Counted from the stretch's first letter, positions 18,959 through 29,881 are shown. The stretch is DNA of 64,000 nucleotides from Imbroritus primus (GCA_000272025.2 AKCV02000022.1:98634-162633); one strand, 5' to 3'. Translations and numbers: made by a program. The notes: a model not told the origin generated them from the sequence alone.

Positions 18959-21298
18959 ATGCTGACAGTCTGGCTGTACCTGACCGGCGCGCTTGCTGCC
19001 TGCGGGTACGCGATCGGCGCAGCCATGGGTTGGATCCCCTCGACGACACCGCTTGCCGCCTTGTGCCTTGGCGTGGCGCTGGCTTTCGTCCTGACCGCCG
19101 AATTCGCCAACCGCCGTGCCCATCGCAACGCGTTTGCCGGCCTGCGCGTCCTGGGCGGCCGCGCGCTGCCGCGCGAACGCGATTACCGCGCACTGGTCAA
19201 CCGCGTCGACGATGTCATTTTCGAGACCGACACGGACGCCACGCTGACGTTTCTCAGCGACGCGTGGAAGAACGTCACGCTGCTCGATGTGCAAGCCTGC
19301 CTGCATACCCCGTTGTTCCGCTATCTCCATCCGGACGATCATGCCCTTAACCGCGAGCAGTTTCTCACACTCCTGTCGAATCGCGGTGGCCCAGGCCGCT
19401 ACGAAACGCGCCTGATCAACCGCGATGGCCAACAGTGCTGGGTCGAGTTGCGCATCCGTCCGTTGACCGACCGGCGCGGCACTGTGACCGGCATCACCGG
19501 CGTCATGTCGGACATCCAGTCGCGCAAACGCGCCGAAGATATCCTGCGCGCCCGCGACCGCGGCCTCTCGACCCTGCTCGATCACCTGCCCGGCATGGCA
19601 TTCCGCTGCCGCAACGACCGCAGCTGGACCATGGAATTCGTGAGCGATGGCTGCTTCGACCTCACCGGCTACGAAGCCGTGGATCTGCTCAACCAGCCGT
19701 CCTACGAAAAACTGATCCATGCCGAAGACCGCCGCTACGTGTGGGACTACGTCCAGAACCAGCTGGCACAGGGCAAGGCGTACCACCTCCGGTACCGCCT
19801 GCGCACGCGCGAAGGTCAGGAGAAATGGGTCGACGAACGTGGCCGTGGCGTGTTCGCCGGAGACGGCGCACTGCTGGCGATCGAAGGCTTCGTGTCCGAC
19901 ATCAGCAGCCAGAAGCGCGAGGAAGAGCGCGTCGAGCGCGAGCCGCTGCGCGACACACTCACAGGTCTCAAGAGCCGCGCCCTGCTGACCGACCGCATCA
20001 CGTCGGCCATGGAACAGCAGCGGCCATTCCTGGTGCTGTGCATCGACATCGACAATCTCAAGCGCATCAACGAACGGCATGGCCGTGCCGCCGGCGATGC
20101 GTTGCTGCGCGGCGTCGGCGAGCGTCTTGCCGCGCTGTGTGCCAGCGGCCTCGCCGCAGCCCGGCACGGCGGCGACGAGTTCGCCATCCTCGCGCCCCTG
20201 GATCACCCGTTGCCGGAGGCTCCGGGGCTGCCGCAGTTGACGCATCAGGCAGCAGCGACGCTGCACGATCCCCATACGGCCGGCGTACTGCACGGCCTCG
20301 CGCTGGCGGACCGCATCGCGCGTCTCCTCGAACGGCCATTCGTGATCGCCGACCGCACGCTCTCGCTCACGGCCCGTATCGGCATCGCCCTGAGCACGGA
20401 CAAACACGCCGACGCCGGTGCCGTGCTGCAAAGTGCGCTGCATGCTGCCTATTCCGCGCAGTGGAGCGACACTGGCAGCGCCGTGCGCTACGCTTTTGCG
20501 GGGGATGACGTACGTCAGGCAGCGCTGGCATGGCGCCACTCCGCCGCCGAGTTCGCGCGCGAATTCAATATGACGGATCTGTCCGGCCTGTCGGTGACGC
20601 TGGCACGCGTCATCGCTGCACCGCGAGGGGCACAGGGCGCGCTGGCTACGCTGCCGGACTGGCGTGAGGCCCGGCTGCAGTGGCACAGCCCACGCATCGG
20701 CATCGTGCCAACGGCTCACCTGTTCACCCATGCCGCGGCCAACGGCACGCTCGGCACGCTCGCCGAAGCCGCTACGCGCCTCTTGTGCGCACGCGCGCTG
20801 CCGCAGCTGCAAGCCGGCGAGCGCCTGTGCCTGTCCTTCGAAGATGCCCTGCCCGACAACGCCTTGCTGCTGGGCGTGCAGCACGGCCTGCCGGCCACCG
20901 ACGCCGGAACGAGCGCCACGTGCGACATCCTGCTTGGCGTGCCGGCCCTGCCGGCTGCAGGTGTAGCCCCAGGCGCGGCAACCTCCGCGGAACCCCTCAC
21001 AGCAAACCTCGATGCGGCCTTCACCACGCTGCGCGAGGCCGGGGTACGAATCGGCATCGACATCACGATACTCGGCCATGCGAACGAGATTCCTGCGCCG
21101 GACTGGCTGGGCCGCGCCGACTACTGGCGCATCCGGTTCGATGCCACGCGGCCGCTGCCAGCGCGACTTGCGCGCATGATCGAGACCGCCGCCGCACACG
21201 GTATTCCCGTGGTGGCGGCAGGCGCGACAACGCATCCGGCCGCCCTCGCCTGCACCCACTGGACGGTACCGGACCACCTGCACCAGGCGAGCGCCTGA
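18959..21298 (+). CDS. PAS-PAS-GGDEF protein with degenerate EAL domain
   Basis: A 779-residue signalling protein. Two N-terminal membrane helices precede two PAS domains with PAC-type ends (about 75-190, starting YRALVNRVDDVIFETDTD, and 200-330). A GGDEF domain (about 345-500) has the exact motif ARHGGDEFAIL but no RxxD inhibitory site. The C-terminal 230 residues align in layout with an EAL domain, but the catalytic motif reads EARLQW instead of EALLRW, and the DDFG motif is replaced (GIDITILG). The phosphodiesterase part is therefore probably inactive and may bind c-di-GMP or partners. Start: AGGAG 8 bases before ATG. It diverges from the histidine kinase gene, 100 bases away. Confidence 0.88.
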   Translation: MLTVWLYLTGALAACGYAIGAAMGWIPSTTPLAALCLGVALAFVLTAEFANRRAHRNAFAGLRVLGGRALPRERDYRALVNRVDDVIFETDTDATLTFLSDAWKNVTLLDVQACLHTPLFRYLHPDDHALNREQFLTLLSNRGGPGRYETRLINRDGQQCWVELRIRPLTDRRGTVTGITGVMSDIQSRKRAEDILRARDRGLSTLLDHLPGMAFRCRNDRSWTMEFVSDGCFDLTGYEAVDLLNQPSYEKLIHAEDRRYVWDYVQNQLAQGKAYHLRYRLRTREGQEKWVDERGRGVFAGDGALLAIEGFVSDISSQKREEERVEREPLRDTLTGLKSRALLTDRITSAMEQQRPFLVLCIDIDNLKRINERHGRAAGDALLRGVGERLAALCASGLAAARHGGDEFAILAPLDHPLPEAPGLPQLTHQAAATLHDPHTAGVLHGLALADRIARLLERPFVIADRTLSLTARIGIALSTDKHADAGAVLQSALHAAYSAQWSDTGSAVRYAFAGDDVRQAALAWRHSAAEFAREFNMTDLSGLSVTLARVIAAPRGAQGALATLPDWREARLQWHSPRIGIVPTAHLFTHAAANGTLGTLAEAATRLLCARALPQLQAGERLCLSFEDALPDNALLLGVQHGLPATDAGTSATCDILLGVPALPAAGVAPGAATSAEPLTANLDAAFTTLREAGVRIGIDITILGHANEIPAPDWLGRADYWRIRFDATRPLPARLARMIETAAAHGIPVVAAGATTHPAALACTHWTVPDHLHQASA

Positions 21299-21314
21299 GC
21301 CTCGCGCCATCGCG

Positions 21315-22112
21315 TCAGAATGTCCGCTTCAGCCCGATGATCCAGTGCGCCTTGCCCAACCGCTTGCCGTCCGCCACCCATAGGTCGCGGTCGGCATTGG
21401 TCCCGGTGTAGGCAAACGACGCCGACCATCCTTCACCGAAGGCCTTGGTGACGCCCACGCGCCAGTCGGTGTAGTTGTAGGCGCTGTAGTGGCGCACGAA
21501 CTGGCGGCCGATATGCAGGCCGAGCGTGACCTCGTACGGCAGCGGCACGTCCGCGTTCAGCTCGATATAGCCCGAGCCGCGCGAACTGCCCTGGTTAGTG
21601 CCCATCGAAGCGCTGTTGTAGCCGAAGAAGTCGGTCAGCGTATGCGAGTACTTCAGTGTCAGGATCTTCCAGCCCACCGAGCCATAGGCTTCGAGCGTGT
21701 TGTACTTTTCGCGTGTGCCGGGCAGGCGGGGATTGCCTGGATAGTAGAACTGCAGCAGACCGGCATCAAAGCGCCAGTCGCCGGTGGACCACGCATAGCC
21801 ACCATAGAAATCCGTCTCCAGGCTCGCATCGTTGATGGCCTTGGAGCTCACGTTGGTTCCCCACACACCGAGATACAGGCCGCTGGCGTGCGCATAATCG
21901 AAACCGCCCTGGATCGCCGGGCGGTTCTGCGTATAGGTCATGCCACGGAAGACATAGTTGCTGATCAGTCCGACATTGGCAGTGAAGGTATGGGGGCTGG
22001 CTGCGGTAGCTGGCTCCTGCGCCAGCCCGGTGGTCGATACGGAGAGTGCTGCGCTGGCGGCCAGGACATGAAACAGGGACTGCCGGGTACGGCGGACGTG
22101 CTGTGCGTGCAT
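21315..22112 (-). CDS. TorF-family outer-membrane porin-like protein
   Basis: A 265-residue protein with a signal peptide (LFHVLAASAALSVSTTGLAQ). Alternating beta strands follow from FTANVGLISNYVFRGMTYTQ, the hallmark start of the Gcw_chp/TorF family. The protein ends with a C-terminal aromatic residue (WIIGLKRTF), as outer-membrane barrels do. The start at 22112 is preceded by GAGAGG. It is the last gene of the amine operon, 58 bases after etfA. A GC-rich hairpin lies in that gap. It may serve as an outer-membrane pore for methylated amines or their N-oxides. This is inferred from the position and from family members near amine genes; it is not demonstrated. Confidence 0.8.
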   Translation of the reverse strand: MHAQHVRRTRQSLFHVLAASAALSVSTTGLAQEPATAASPHTFTANVGLISNYVFRGMTYTQNRPAIQGGFDYAHASGLYLGVWGTNVSSKAINDASLETDFYGGYAWSTGDWRFDAGLLQFYYPGNPRLPGTREKYNTLEAYGSVGWKILTLKYSHTLTDFFGYNSASMGTNQGSSRGSGYIELNADVPLPYEVTLGLHIGRQFVRHYSAYNYTDWRVGVTKAFGEGWSASFAYTGTNADRDLWVADGKRLGKAHWIIGLKRTF

Positions 22113-22132
22113 GGGGAACCTCTCAACGTAAG

Positions 22133-22153
22133 GCGGGCGGCCAGGCCGCCCGC
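22133..22153. repeat. GC hairpin between etfA and torF
   Basis: GCGGGCGG (22133-22140) and CCGCCCGC (22146-22153) flank CCAGG. No T tract follows, so it is more likely an mRNA processing or stability element, or a weak terminator. Its core GGGCGGCC/GGCCGCCC recurs at 27557-27578. Confidence 0.7.
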
Positions 22154-22170
22154 ATGTGGGAATGTGAGAA

Positions 22171-23127
22171 TCAGAAGTGACTGCGCAACTCTTGCCCGAC
22201 TTCGAAGATGTCGCCAACGATGCCGTACTTGGCAATCGTGAAGATGGAGGCTTCGGGATCGGTATTCACGGCGACGATGGTGTCCACGTGCTTCATGCCG
22301 GCCATGTGCTGCACCGAACCGGAGATGCCCATCGCGATGTACAGCTTGCAGTTCGCCGCCGTCTTGCCGGACTGTCCGACCTGGCGCGACTTGGGCAGCC
22401 AGCCGGCATCCGCGATGGGGCGCGAGCAGCCGAGCGTGGCCTGAAGGCTGTCGGCCAGTTCCATGAACTGCTCGACGTTGTCTTCCTCGCCCACACCGCG
22501 CCCGATCGACATGATGAAATCGGCGCCGGGAATGTCCACGTCATCCGCCGCGGCCGGCTCCTCGAAGCCGAGGTGCTGGCTGCGCGCCGTGACAGCCGCC
22601 GCGGCCTGCAACGAGACCACGGGCGTACCGGCTGTTTCCACCGGCTTGTAGGAGCCAGGCCGTACCGTCAGCAGCACGACCTGGCGGTCCGGGAACTCGA
22701 CTTCCACATTGACCTTCTGTCCGTAGCCAGAACGTGTGGCTACCCAGCCGCCGTCCTTCTCGATCTTGAACACGTCGGTGGTAAAGCCGTAGCCGCCCCG
22801 CACTGCCAGCGGCGCGGCGTAGCCGAGCGTATCCACGCTGTGCGGCACCAGCACCAGCGACGGAGTGCGCGCGTCGATCAGCGCACGCACCGAAGCTTCG
22901 TACACATCCGGATCGAAATCGTTGCCGGCCGCCGCCATGGCGATGATCTCGTCAACGCCCTCGAGCTTCAGCTGCTCGACATACGCCGCGGTATCCGCGC
23001 CGATGACCGCCACCCAGACTGGCTCGCCCGTGGCAGCCTTGAGCGCCGTGGCCGCGGCCACCAGCTCGCGGCTGACGGGGCGCAGTTCACCCTTGCGATG
23101 TTCAGTCACTACCAGAATGCCGCTCAT
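22171..23127 (-). CDS. etfA: Electron transfer flavoprotein alpha subunit
   Basis: A 318-residue FAD-binding ETF subunit that accepts electrons from flavin dehydrogenases. The C-terminal FAD domain has the diagnostic YIAMGISGSVQHMAGMK and IVAVNTDPEASIFTIAKYG. Length is normal. Its ATG follows the etfB stop codon directly (TAA then ATG), so the two are translationally coupled. Given the operon, its partner dehydrogenase should be trimethylamine dehydrogenase, whose known physiological acceptor in methylotrophs is an ETF. It is probably a dedicated copy separate from any ETF used for fatty acids. Confidence 0.95.
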   Translation of the reverse strand: MSGILVVTEHRKGELRPVSRELVAAATALKAATGEPVWVAVIGADTAAYVEQLKLEGVDEIIAMAAAGNDFDPDVYEASVRALIDARTPSLVLVPHSVDTLGYAAPLAVRGGYGFTTDVFKIEKDGGWVATRSGYGQKVNVEVEFPDRQVVLLTVRPGSYKPVETAGTPVVSLQAAAAVTARSQHLGFEEPAAADDVDIPGADFIMSIGRGVGEEDNVEQFMELADSLQATLGCSRPIADAGWLPKSRQVGQSGKTAANCKLYIAMGISGSVQHMAGMKHVDTIVAVNTDPEASIFTIAKYGIVGDIFEVGQELRSHF

Positions 23128-23928
23128 TTATGCTTCTCCTCGAAATTCCTTGATCAGTTGCGCGAGCTTCGCTGCCTGTTCGGCCGGCGTGCCTTCGATC
23201 ATCTGGGCACGGCCACGCTCAGGCACGTACATGCGGCGCACGCGCGACAGCGAACCAGCCACGCCAAGATCGCCCGGAGCTACGCCGAGCGCAGCGGGTT
23301 CCAACACTTCGATCTCGCGGGATGCCGCCTGCTTGATGCCGCGCAGCGAGGCGTAGCGCGGCGTGTTGATACCGAGCTGCAGCGTCAGCACGGCCGGGCA
23401 CTCGACGCGTACCTGCGCGTACAGCCCCCCTTCCAGTTCGCGGCGCACGGTGGCGGTGTTGGCGCCCGGCTGGTACTCCAGCGCCGCAACCACGGCGGCA
23501 TGCGGCGCATCCAGCAACGCCGCCAATGCCATACCGGTGGCGCCGTAGGCATGGTCGGAACCCTGCACGCCAGCAAACACCAGCGCGGCGTTCTCGCGGC
23601 GCGCCAGCGCTGCCAGAACCCGTGCCACGGCAATCGGATCCGCTTCCTCGAGCGCATCGCTCCAGATGCGGATGGCGCGATCCGCGCCCTTGGCCAGGCA
23701 CTTGCGCAACTCTTCATCGGCACTGTCCGGGCCGACCGTCACAACCACCACTTCGATGCCTTCGCCACCTGGCCCTTCCTTCAGGCGCATGGCTTCCTCG
23801 AGCGTGTAGTTGTCCCATTCGTTGAGGTCGTGCAGCAGGAAATCGGGATCGACATCGCGGCCATCGCCGCGCATCTCGAAGTCCTCATCCAGCGCAGCCA
23901 CCTGCTTGATCGTCACCAGTATCTTCAT
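23128..23928 (-). CDS. etfB: Electron transfer flavoprotein beta subunit
   Basis: A 266-residue ETF subunit starting MKILVTIKQVAALDEDF. It has the AMP-binding fold (VVTVGPDSADEELRKCLAKG) and the C-terminal arm that reaches EtfA. A family signature region is ECPAVLTLQLGINTPRYASL. The ATG overlaps the stop of the upstream repeat-protein gene (ATGA), showing tight coupling. Longer upstream reading has no homology. With EtfA it forms the soluble one-electron carrier between trimethylamine dehydrogenase and the membrane. Confidence 0.95.
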   Translation of the reverse strand: MKILVTIKQVAALDEDFEMRGDGRDVDPDFLLHDLNEWDNYTLEEAMRLKEGPGGEGIEVVVVTVGPDSADEELRKCLAKGADRAIRIWSDALEEADPIAVARVLAALARRENAALVFAGVQGSDHAYGATGMALAALLDAPHAAVVAALEYQPGANTATVRRELEGGLYAQVRVECPAVLTLQLGINTPRYASLRGIKQAASREIEVLEPAALGVAPGDLGVAGSLSRVRRMYVPERGRAQMIEGTPAEQAAKLAQLIKEFRGEA

Positions 23929-25328
23929 ATTGTCTCCATCGTCCTGAGTGGTGCCGCCCGTTCCTGCCGAGGCAGGCAAAACGCCTCCCCGGCCTGTCGG
24001 GCGAAATGCGCGAAAACACGGAAACGCACCTGCGAGTCCGGGTCGTTGCGCATGCGCCAGCGGTCCGCATCGGTGAGATGCGGATGGTCCACCAGCAACG
24101 CGCGGTGCAGCGCATAACCATCCTTGCGCAGCATCAGCAGAACGCTGCGGCTGGCATGGCGGTTGAGAATGACGGCCCGGCGCACGTCCGGGCTGTCGTG
24201 CCTGGCCAGGGCGGCCAGGCGTGTCGGCGAGACCTCGCGCTGCTGCGCAACGCCTGCCAGCACATCGATATCGGTGCTGCGCGCCAGGCGCCGCACCAGC
24301 TGTACGGAAATATCGTGGCGATACGCCACGCCGGCCTGGACCCATGGCACCGGATCGAGGCTGAGACGTTCAAGCAACTCCGGCGGGCAGGCAGGATGCC
24401 GCGCCACGCCCCGCCGGACATCGGCCTCGGCATCGCCTGCCAGCCGCGTGAGCCGGTCGACAGGGCATGCAGCATTGCGCGCCACGGTACGCCGCACCCA
24501 GACATCGGCATCCTCCAGCAGCCAGTCCACCAGCCGTGGCGGCAGATCGGCGCGGCCAGCGATGGTCCGGCGCACGCCGGCATCGCGGTCAAAACACAAT
24601 GTGAGCAAGGCGGCCATGGGCAATGCAGCCTGCGCCGCCGCCGCGCGCCGCACGGCGGCATCGCCATCGGCCGATGTGCGCACCTGACGCGCCAGGGATC
24701 GGCGCTCAAGCACCCCATCGGGCAACCGCGTCAGCAAGCGCGCCGGGCATGCCGGATGCAGCAGGATCTGGGCGCGCACGGCCGGCTCCACGGTGGACTG
24801 CCAGAGTGTGTCGAGCGTGCGGGCGTCCGTGGCGAGGTTGACGGCCAGCAGGCGCTCGAGCCCTGCGGGATGGCGCCGCTCCAGATCGGCCAGCAGTTCC
24901 GGGGCAACCCCGGTGTTCTCGCACAGCGCGCGCAGCACAGGCGGCGCGGGATTGCAGCCCGCCAGCGCCGCCAGTACCATGCGCGGCGTATTGGGATGCC
25001 GCGCCAGCAGCTCGCAGGTGCGCGCACTGCGCGCCGCATCCCAGACATGTGCCAGCGCATGCGCAGGCGTGGCGGGGTTGCGTGCCAGCCGTACCAGCAC
25101 CATCTCGTCGTGTGCGCAGCGCTGTGCCAGCGCGCTCAGTACACTGGCTGGCAGGAACGGCGCAGCGGCCAGTTGCAGGCAATCGGCACGGGCCTGGAAC
25201 AGGCGCTGCGCCAAGGCTTCGCGGTGCCCTCCTGCGGCATGCGGGTACAGGGCCGCCGCCGCAAAGGGATCGCTGCAGCTCCGCGCACGCCGCAGCAGCT
25301 CGAGCCAGTGCCGGTGCGAGATCGCCAT
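23925..25328 (-). CDS. Leucine-rich-repeat-variant (LRV) protein in the amine operon
   Basis: A 467-residue soluble protein made of tandem units of about 24 residues with the pattern VRRxVARNxxCPxxxLxxLAxD. Examples are WVRRTVARNAACPVDRL and DVRRGVARHPACPPELLERL. This is the right-handed LRV solenoid first seen in an Azotobacter iron-sulfur protein. Family relatives are annotated as 4Fe-4S leucine-rich repeat proteins. Here the N-terminal cysteines (18, 50, 71, 105) are scattered and show no CxxC motif, so a cluster is uncertain. It lies 12 bases after the DgcB-like gene and overlaps etfB by 4 bases. A role as scaffold or maturation factor for the electron-transfer chain is an inference. Confidence 0.75.
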   Translation of the reverse strand: MAISHRHWLELLRRARSCSDPFAAAALYPHAAGGHREALAQRLFQARADCLQLAAAPFLPASVLSALAQRCAHDEMVLVRLARNPATPAHALAHVWDAARSARTCELLARHPNTPRMVLAALAGCNPAPPVLRALCENTGVAPELLADLERRHPAGLERLLAVNLATDARTLDTLWQSTVEPAVRAQILLHPACPARLLTRLPDGVLERRSLARQVRTSADGDAAVRRAAAAQAALPMAALLTLCFDRDAGVRRTIAGRADLPPRLVDWLLEDADVWVRRTVARNAACPVDRLTRLAGDAEADVRRGVARHPACPPELLERLSLDPVPWVQAGVAYRHDISVQLVRRLARSTDIDVLAGVAQQREVSPTRLAALARHDSPDVRRAVILNRHASRSVLLMLRKDGYALHRALLVDHPHLTDADRWRMRNDPDSQVRFRVFAHFARQAGEAFCLPRQERAAPLRTMETI

Positions 25329-25340
25329 GGACGTGTGCGC

Positions 25341-27527
25341 TCAGGCCGCCACCAGCGGCGCGCCGGCATTCTCGGCGGCAGGCGTACCGCTATCGTCGGC
25401 ACTGCCGTCCACCGTCTGTTCGTCGAGCGCCTCGCTGATCATTTCGATCAGTTCGCGCACCACGAACTTGCCTTCATAGCCAGCCGTCTTGAGGGCATCC
25501 TCGAACATCGTCAGGTCCTTCGGGCAACAGACGACGAAGACCTCCAGTCCGTCGATCCCCGCAGCCTCCTTGATACGCATCTGCGAGGGCTTCTCCGCAC
25601 CAACCGGATCGGGCATCCAGATACGCCCGCCGCCGGCGCCGCAGCAGAACGAGTTGTCACCGTGGCGCGGCATCTCGACCAGATCGCAGCCAATGGCCTT
25701 GAGGATGTCGCGCGGCGCGTCGTAACCCTTGTTGAAGCGGCCCAGGTGACACGGATCGTGCAGCGTGACGCGGGAGCCGAGCGGCTTGCGGATGGTCAGC
25801 TTGCCTTCGCGCAGCATGCGCAGCACGTAGCTGGTGTAGTGCTCGATCTCGTATTGCCCGCCGAACTCCGGATACTCGTTGCGAATGGTGTTGTACGAGT
25901 GCGGATCGGTCGTGACGATGGTCTTGAAGCTGGCCGTGCCGAGCGTCGCGATATTGGTTTCCGCCAGCAGCTCGTACAGCCCTTCCTCGCCAACCCGCCG
26001 CACGTCATTGCCAGCATTCGATTCGCCCTCGTACAGCAGGCCGAAGTCGACGCCTGCGTCATGCAGCAGCGTGGCAAATGCCTGGCTCACCTTCTGGTTG
26101 CGCGGATCGAACGACGCGTAGTCGCCGACGAACCACAGCACGTCCACCGGCTCCTTGCGCGCATCCTTGACCGGGAACGGCAGAGCCTTGGTCCATGCGG
26201 CGCGCTTGCGCTTCGACTCGCCGAAGGAGTTGCCGGTCTTGTGGATCGTCTGCAGTGTCTTCTGCAGCTGTGGCTCCATGTCGCCATCCTCGACCAGCTT
26301 GCGACGCATCTGCACGATGATCGGCACGTGTTCGACGGCCACCGGGCAGATCTCCACGCAGGCCATGCAGGTACGGCACGACCACAGCGTTTCCATGAAC
26401 ACCTGGCCGCCGTCCTTGCCGTGCACGCTCAGCTTGACCTCATCCGGCAGCGCGTTCTTCTGCAAGGCTTCATTGGCAAACTCGCGCAGCGACAGGATCA
26501 CGTCGCGCGGCGACAGCGGTGCGCCCGAGGCATTGGCCGGGCAGGCCTCGTGGCAGCGGCCGCACTTGGTGCAGGCATCCAGGTTCAGCAGGTGCTTCCA
26601 GGTGAAATCGGTGATGGCGGTGTAGCCCACCTTTTCGCTGTCCGCCGGCTGGCGCGGCAGGCGCTGCGCAGCGAGCGGGTCGCGGAACATCAGCGAACCC
26701 GAGGAGGTGAAGATGTGTTTGACCTTGGTAAAAGGAATCAGCGCGATCAGCGTCAGCGCGATGATGCCGTGGAACCACCACAGGCCGCTGCGCAGCATGC
26801 CCGCGCCCTCGGCGCTCAGGCCGCCGGCGCGCAGGACCTCAGCCAGGGCCGCGCCGAACGGCGACCACCAGCGCAGGTCCCACACTTCGGGCCGCTCCTG
26901 CAGCCACACCAGGCGTGCGGCCTCCAGCAGGTAGCCGGTGATGCCGATGATGATCAGGGTCCAGAGAAACGCCCAGTCCTCGCGGCGATAGCCGCTGCGG
27001 TCGTAATCGGGATCGCCGGGCTTGCGGTCCGGGCGCTTGTAGTCGAGCTTGGGCGGCTTGATCCAGCCACGGCGGACCATCATGTACAGCAGGCCCGCGA
27101 TCATCGCCACGCCGGCAAAATCGAGTACCAGCGAGAACCACAGGTAGAAGCTTCCGTGCCAGAACGACAGGCCGAACAGCTTGGACGTGATGTCGTAATC
27201 GACGGTAATGGTTGCAGTACCGATAAACAGCAACGCAAAGCCATAGAAGATCATGCGGTGCGCACGGCCGGCAGCGGGGTCGCGGCGCATGATAGTGCGG
27301 TGGCTCGCCACCGTGCGGCACATCTGCAGGAAACGCTCGCCGAGCGCCAGCGGCGCACCGATGGGCTGGCCGCGCCGGTACTTGCGCACCTGCACGAATA
27401 CGCCGTAAAAAAATACGCCGATCGCACCGAACCCAAGCAGGTAGAACAGTACGATGGCGTGTGAGGAAAAACCCTCGAACAGGATACGTGTGACCTGGAC
27501 CGGGTCGAATGTGTCTGCAGAAAACAT
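25341..27527 (-). CDS. DgcB-like membrane iron-sulfur oxidoreductase
   Basis: A 728-residue protein joining a membrane domain to heterodisulfide-reductase-like iron-sulfur domains. About five to six hydrophobic helices occupy residues 23-280, with His residues suited to heme b. Two [4Fe-4S] motifs follow: CTKCGRCHEACP and CRTCMACVEICP. Two CCG cysteine-rich modules complete it (DPCHLGR and FCCGAGGGRIW, VVCCPKDL). Relatives include DgcB of dimethylglycine catabolism and other Fe-S oxidoreductases found beside etfBA. It probably receives electrons from the co-encoded ETF and reduces quinone, replacing classical ETF:quinone oxidoreductase. It lies 81 bases after tmd, with a strong hairpin between. 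Confidence 0.85.
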   Translation of the reverse strand: MFSADTFDPVQVTRILFEGFSSHAIVLFYLLGFGAIGVFFYGVFVQVRKYRRGQPIGAPLALGERFLQMCRTVASHRTIMRRDPAAGRAHRMIFYGFALLFIGTATITVDYDITSKLFGLSFWHGSFYLWFSLVLDFAGVAMIAGLLYMMVRRGWIKPPKLDYKRPDRKPGDPDYDRSGYRREDWAFLWTLIIIGITGYLLEAARLVWLQERPEVWDLRWWSPFGAALAEVLRAGGLSAEGAGMLRSGLWWFHGIIALTLIALIPFTKVKHIFTSSGSLMFRDPLAAQRLPRQPADSEKVGYTAITDFTWKHLLNLDACTKCGRCHEACPANASGAPLSPRDVILSLREFANEALQKNALPDEVKLSVHGKDGGQVFMETLWSCRTCMACVEICPVAVEHVPIIVQMRRKLVEDGDMEPQLQKTLQTIHKTGNSFGESKRKRAAWTKALPFPVKDARKEPVDVLWFVGDYASFDPRNQKVSQAFATLLHDAGVDFGLLYEGESNAGNDVRRVGEEGLYELLAETNIATLGTASFKTIVTTDPHSYNTIRNEYPEFGGQYEIEHYTSYVLRMLREGKLTIRKPLGSRVTLHDPCHLGRFNKGYDAPRDILKAIGCDLVEMPRHGDNSFCCGAGGGRIWMPDPVGAEKPSQMRIKEAAGIDGLEVFVVCCPKDLTMFEDALKTAGYEGKFVVRELIEMISEALDEQTVDGSADDSGTPAAENAGAPLVAA

Positions 27528-27556
27528 GGCAGCTTCCGTCTCGTGCGGTGAGGCAC

Positions 27557-27578
27557 GGGCGGCCCCGCAGGGCCGCCC
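27557..27578. repeat. Perfect 9-base GC hairpin between tmd and the DgcB-like gene
   Basis: GGGCGGCCC (27557-27565) and GGGCCGCCC (27570-27578) flank a CGCA loop. It shares the GGGCGGCC/GGCCGCCC core with the hairpin before torF. With no T run it could protect or process the mRNA and set different levels for tmd and the downstream genes. Confidence 0.75.
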
Positions 27579-27608
27579 ATGCAGTACTACAGGGGCGAAC
27601 CAGGAAGG

Positions 27609-29840
<2,232 letters not shown>

Positions 29841-29848
29841 TCATGTCA

Positions 29849-29872
29849 GCGCGGAACTGGCCTGCTCCGCGC
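29849..29872. repeat. Inverted repeat upstream of tmd
   Basis: GCGCGGA (29849-29855) pairs with TCCGCGC (29866-29872) across 10 bases. An overlapping alternative stem is ACTGGC/GCCAGT. It is the only notable structure in the 80-base gap between the oxygenase alpha gene and tmd. Confidence 0.5.
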
Positions 29873-29875
29873 CAG
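29859..29875 (-). promoter_or_regulatory. Sigma-54-like element before tmd (weak)
   Basis: On the minus strand CTGGCGCG-GAGC-AGGCC: the minus 24 half differs from YTGGCACG at one base, and GG and GC are correctly 12 bases apart. The minus 12 half is poor (9/13 overall). It would allow separate expression of tmd within the operon. Confidence 0.2.
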
Positions 29876-29881
29876 TGGGAA

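Noticed and set aside
18911..21310. Antisense open frame of about 800 codons opposite the PAS-GGDEF gene
   Set aside because: Shadow of a high-GC third-position gene; no ribosome site and no domain pattern.
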